Shown: positions 24,100-24,179 of the stretch, piece after piece
Numbering within the stretch: the stretch's first letter is position 1
Layout of the letters: each line of letters starts with the position of its first letter
NCBI GenBank assembly: GCA_003445715.1
Contig: DMCS01000073.1
Coordinates: forward strand, 9,442 to 33,620
DNA length: 24,179 nucleotides
Direction of reading: 5' to 3'
Origin: Candidatus Mesolinea sp.
GTDB lineage: Bacteria > Chloroflexota > Anaerolineae > Anaerolineales > Anaerolineaceae
Notes under the pieces: model-generated
Told to the model about the DNA's origin: nothing
Seen by the model: the letters and a program-made list of their open reading frames with translations, nothing else
Databases searched by the model: none
Made by a program: the position numbers and the translations under genes

Positions 24100-24179
24100 A
24101 TCTTATCCCTTGAAAAAATTGATGGAGGGAATTGATCAACGTTTTTTTTCAACCCCCGCTGTATTTTTAGGTCTTGTTA

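Noticed and set aside
23945..24139. 64-codon open frame on the minus strand, rich in Pro and Gly
   Set aside because: It arises from the C/G homopolymer block; no ribosome binding site, no family resemblance, and the underlying sequence is unreliable.
1..24179. Mobile elements, CRISPR arrays, tRNA or rRNA genes, phage or defence genes
   Set aside because: The window is filled by housekeeping genes in conserved order; no transposase, regularly spaced repeats, cloverleaf sequence or foreign-looking segment was seen.

Overview
The window is ordinary bacterial chromosome, about half G+C and densely coding, and looks like one assembled contig cut inside mraZ at the left and ending in unreliable sequence at the right. 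The protein flavours (FtsL/FtsQ style, the MurG variant motif, a B12-dependent ribonucleotide reductase next to nrdR, a small CvpA-like membrane protein inside the wall cluster) suggest a member of the Chloroflexota, most likely the Anaerolineae. That placement is inference from gene content and motifs, not from a marker search.

Bases 1-17021 (+ strand) are a division and cell wall (dcw) cluster in almost textbook order: mraZ (5'-truncated), rsmH, ftsL, ftsI, murF, mraY, murD, ftsW, murG, a CvpA-like membrane gene, murC, murB, ddl, ftsQ, ftsA, ftsZ. Genes are packed with ATGA/TGATG overlaps or gaps of a few bases, so the run is probably one transcription unit. It supplies cytoplasmic muropeptide synthesis (MurB, C, D, F, Ddl), the lipid steps (MraY, MurG), the septal synthase pair (FtsW-FtsI), the linking divisome proteins (FtsL, FtsQ) and the cytoskeleton (FtsA, FtsZ). 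MurE, normally between ftsI and murF, is missing here. A strong hairpin-plus-T-run terminator follows ftsZ.

Bases 17200-18936 (- strand) carry ptsI (phosphotransferase Enzyme I), convergent with ftsZ. A 306-base divergent intergenic region (18937-19242) separates it from nrdR. That region holds a candidate ptsI -10 element, an AT-rich perfect dyad, a good sigma-70-type promoter for nrdR, and a short leader with a CCCATATATGGG palindrome and mutually exclusive inverted repeats next to the nrdR ribosome binding site.

Bases 19243-23796 (+ strand) form a deoxynucleotide supply operon: nrdR (repressor), nrdJ (class II ribonucleotide reductase), an alpha/beta hydrolase and a deoxynucleoside kinase. 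De novo dNTP synthesis and deoxynucleoside salvage thus sit together under a regulator that senses dATP/ATP.

Bases 23797-24179 contain no gene. The first part has a 15-17 bp inverted repeat. The rest is long C and G homopolymers typical of a damaged contig end. I found no mobile element, CRISPR array, rRNA, tRNA or convincing novel multi-gene system. The best leads are the nrdR leader, the MurG motif change, the missing murE, the FtsW/MurG overlap and a terminator-like element inside ftsZ.
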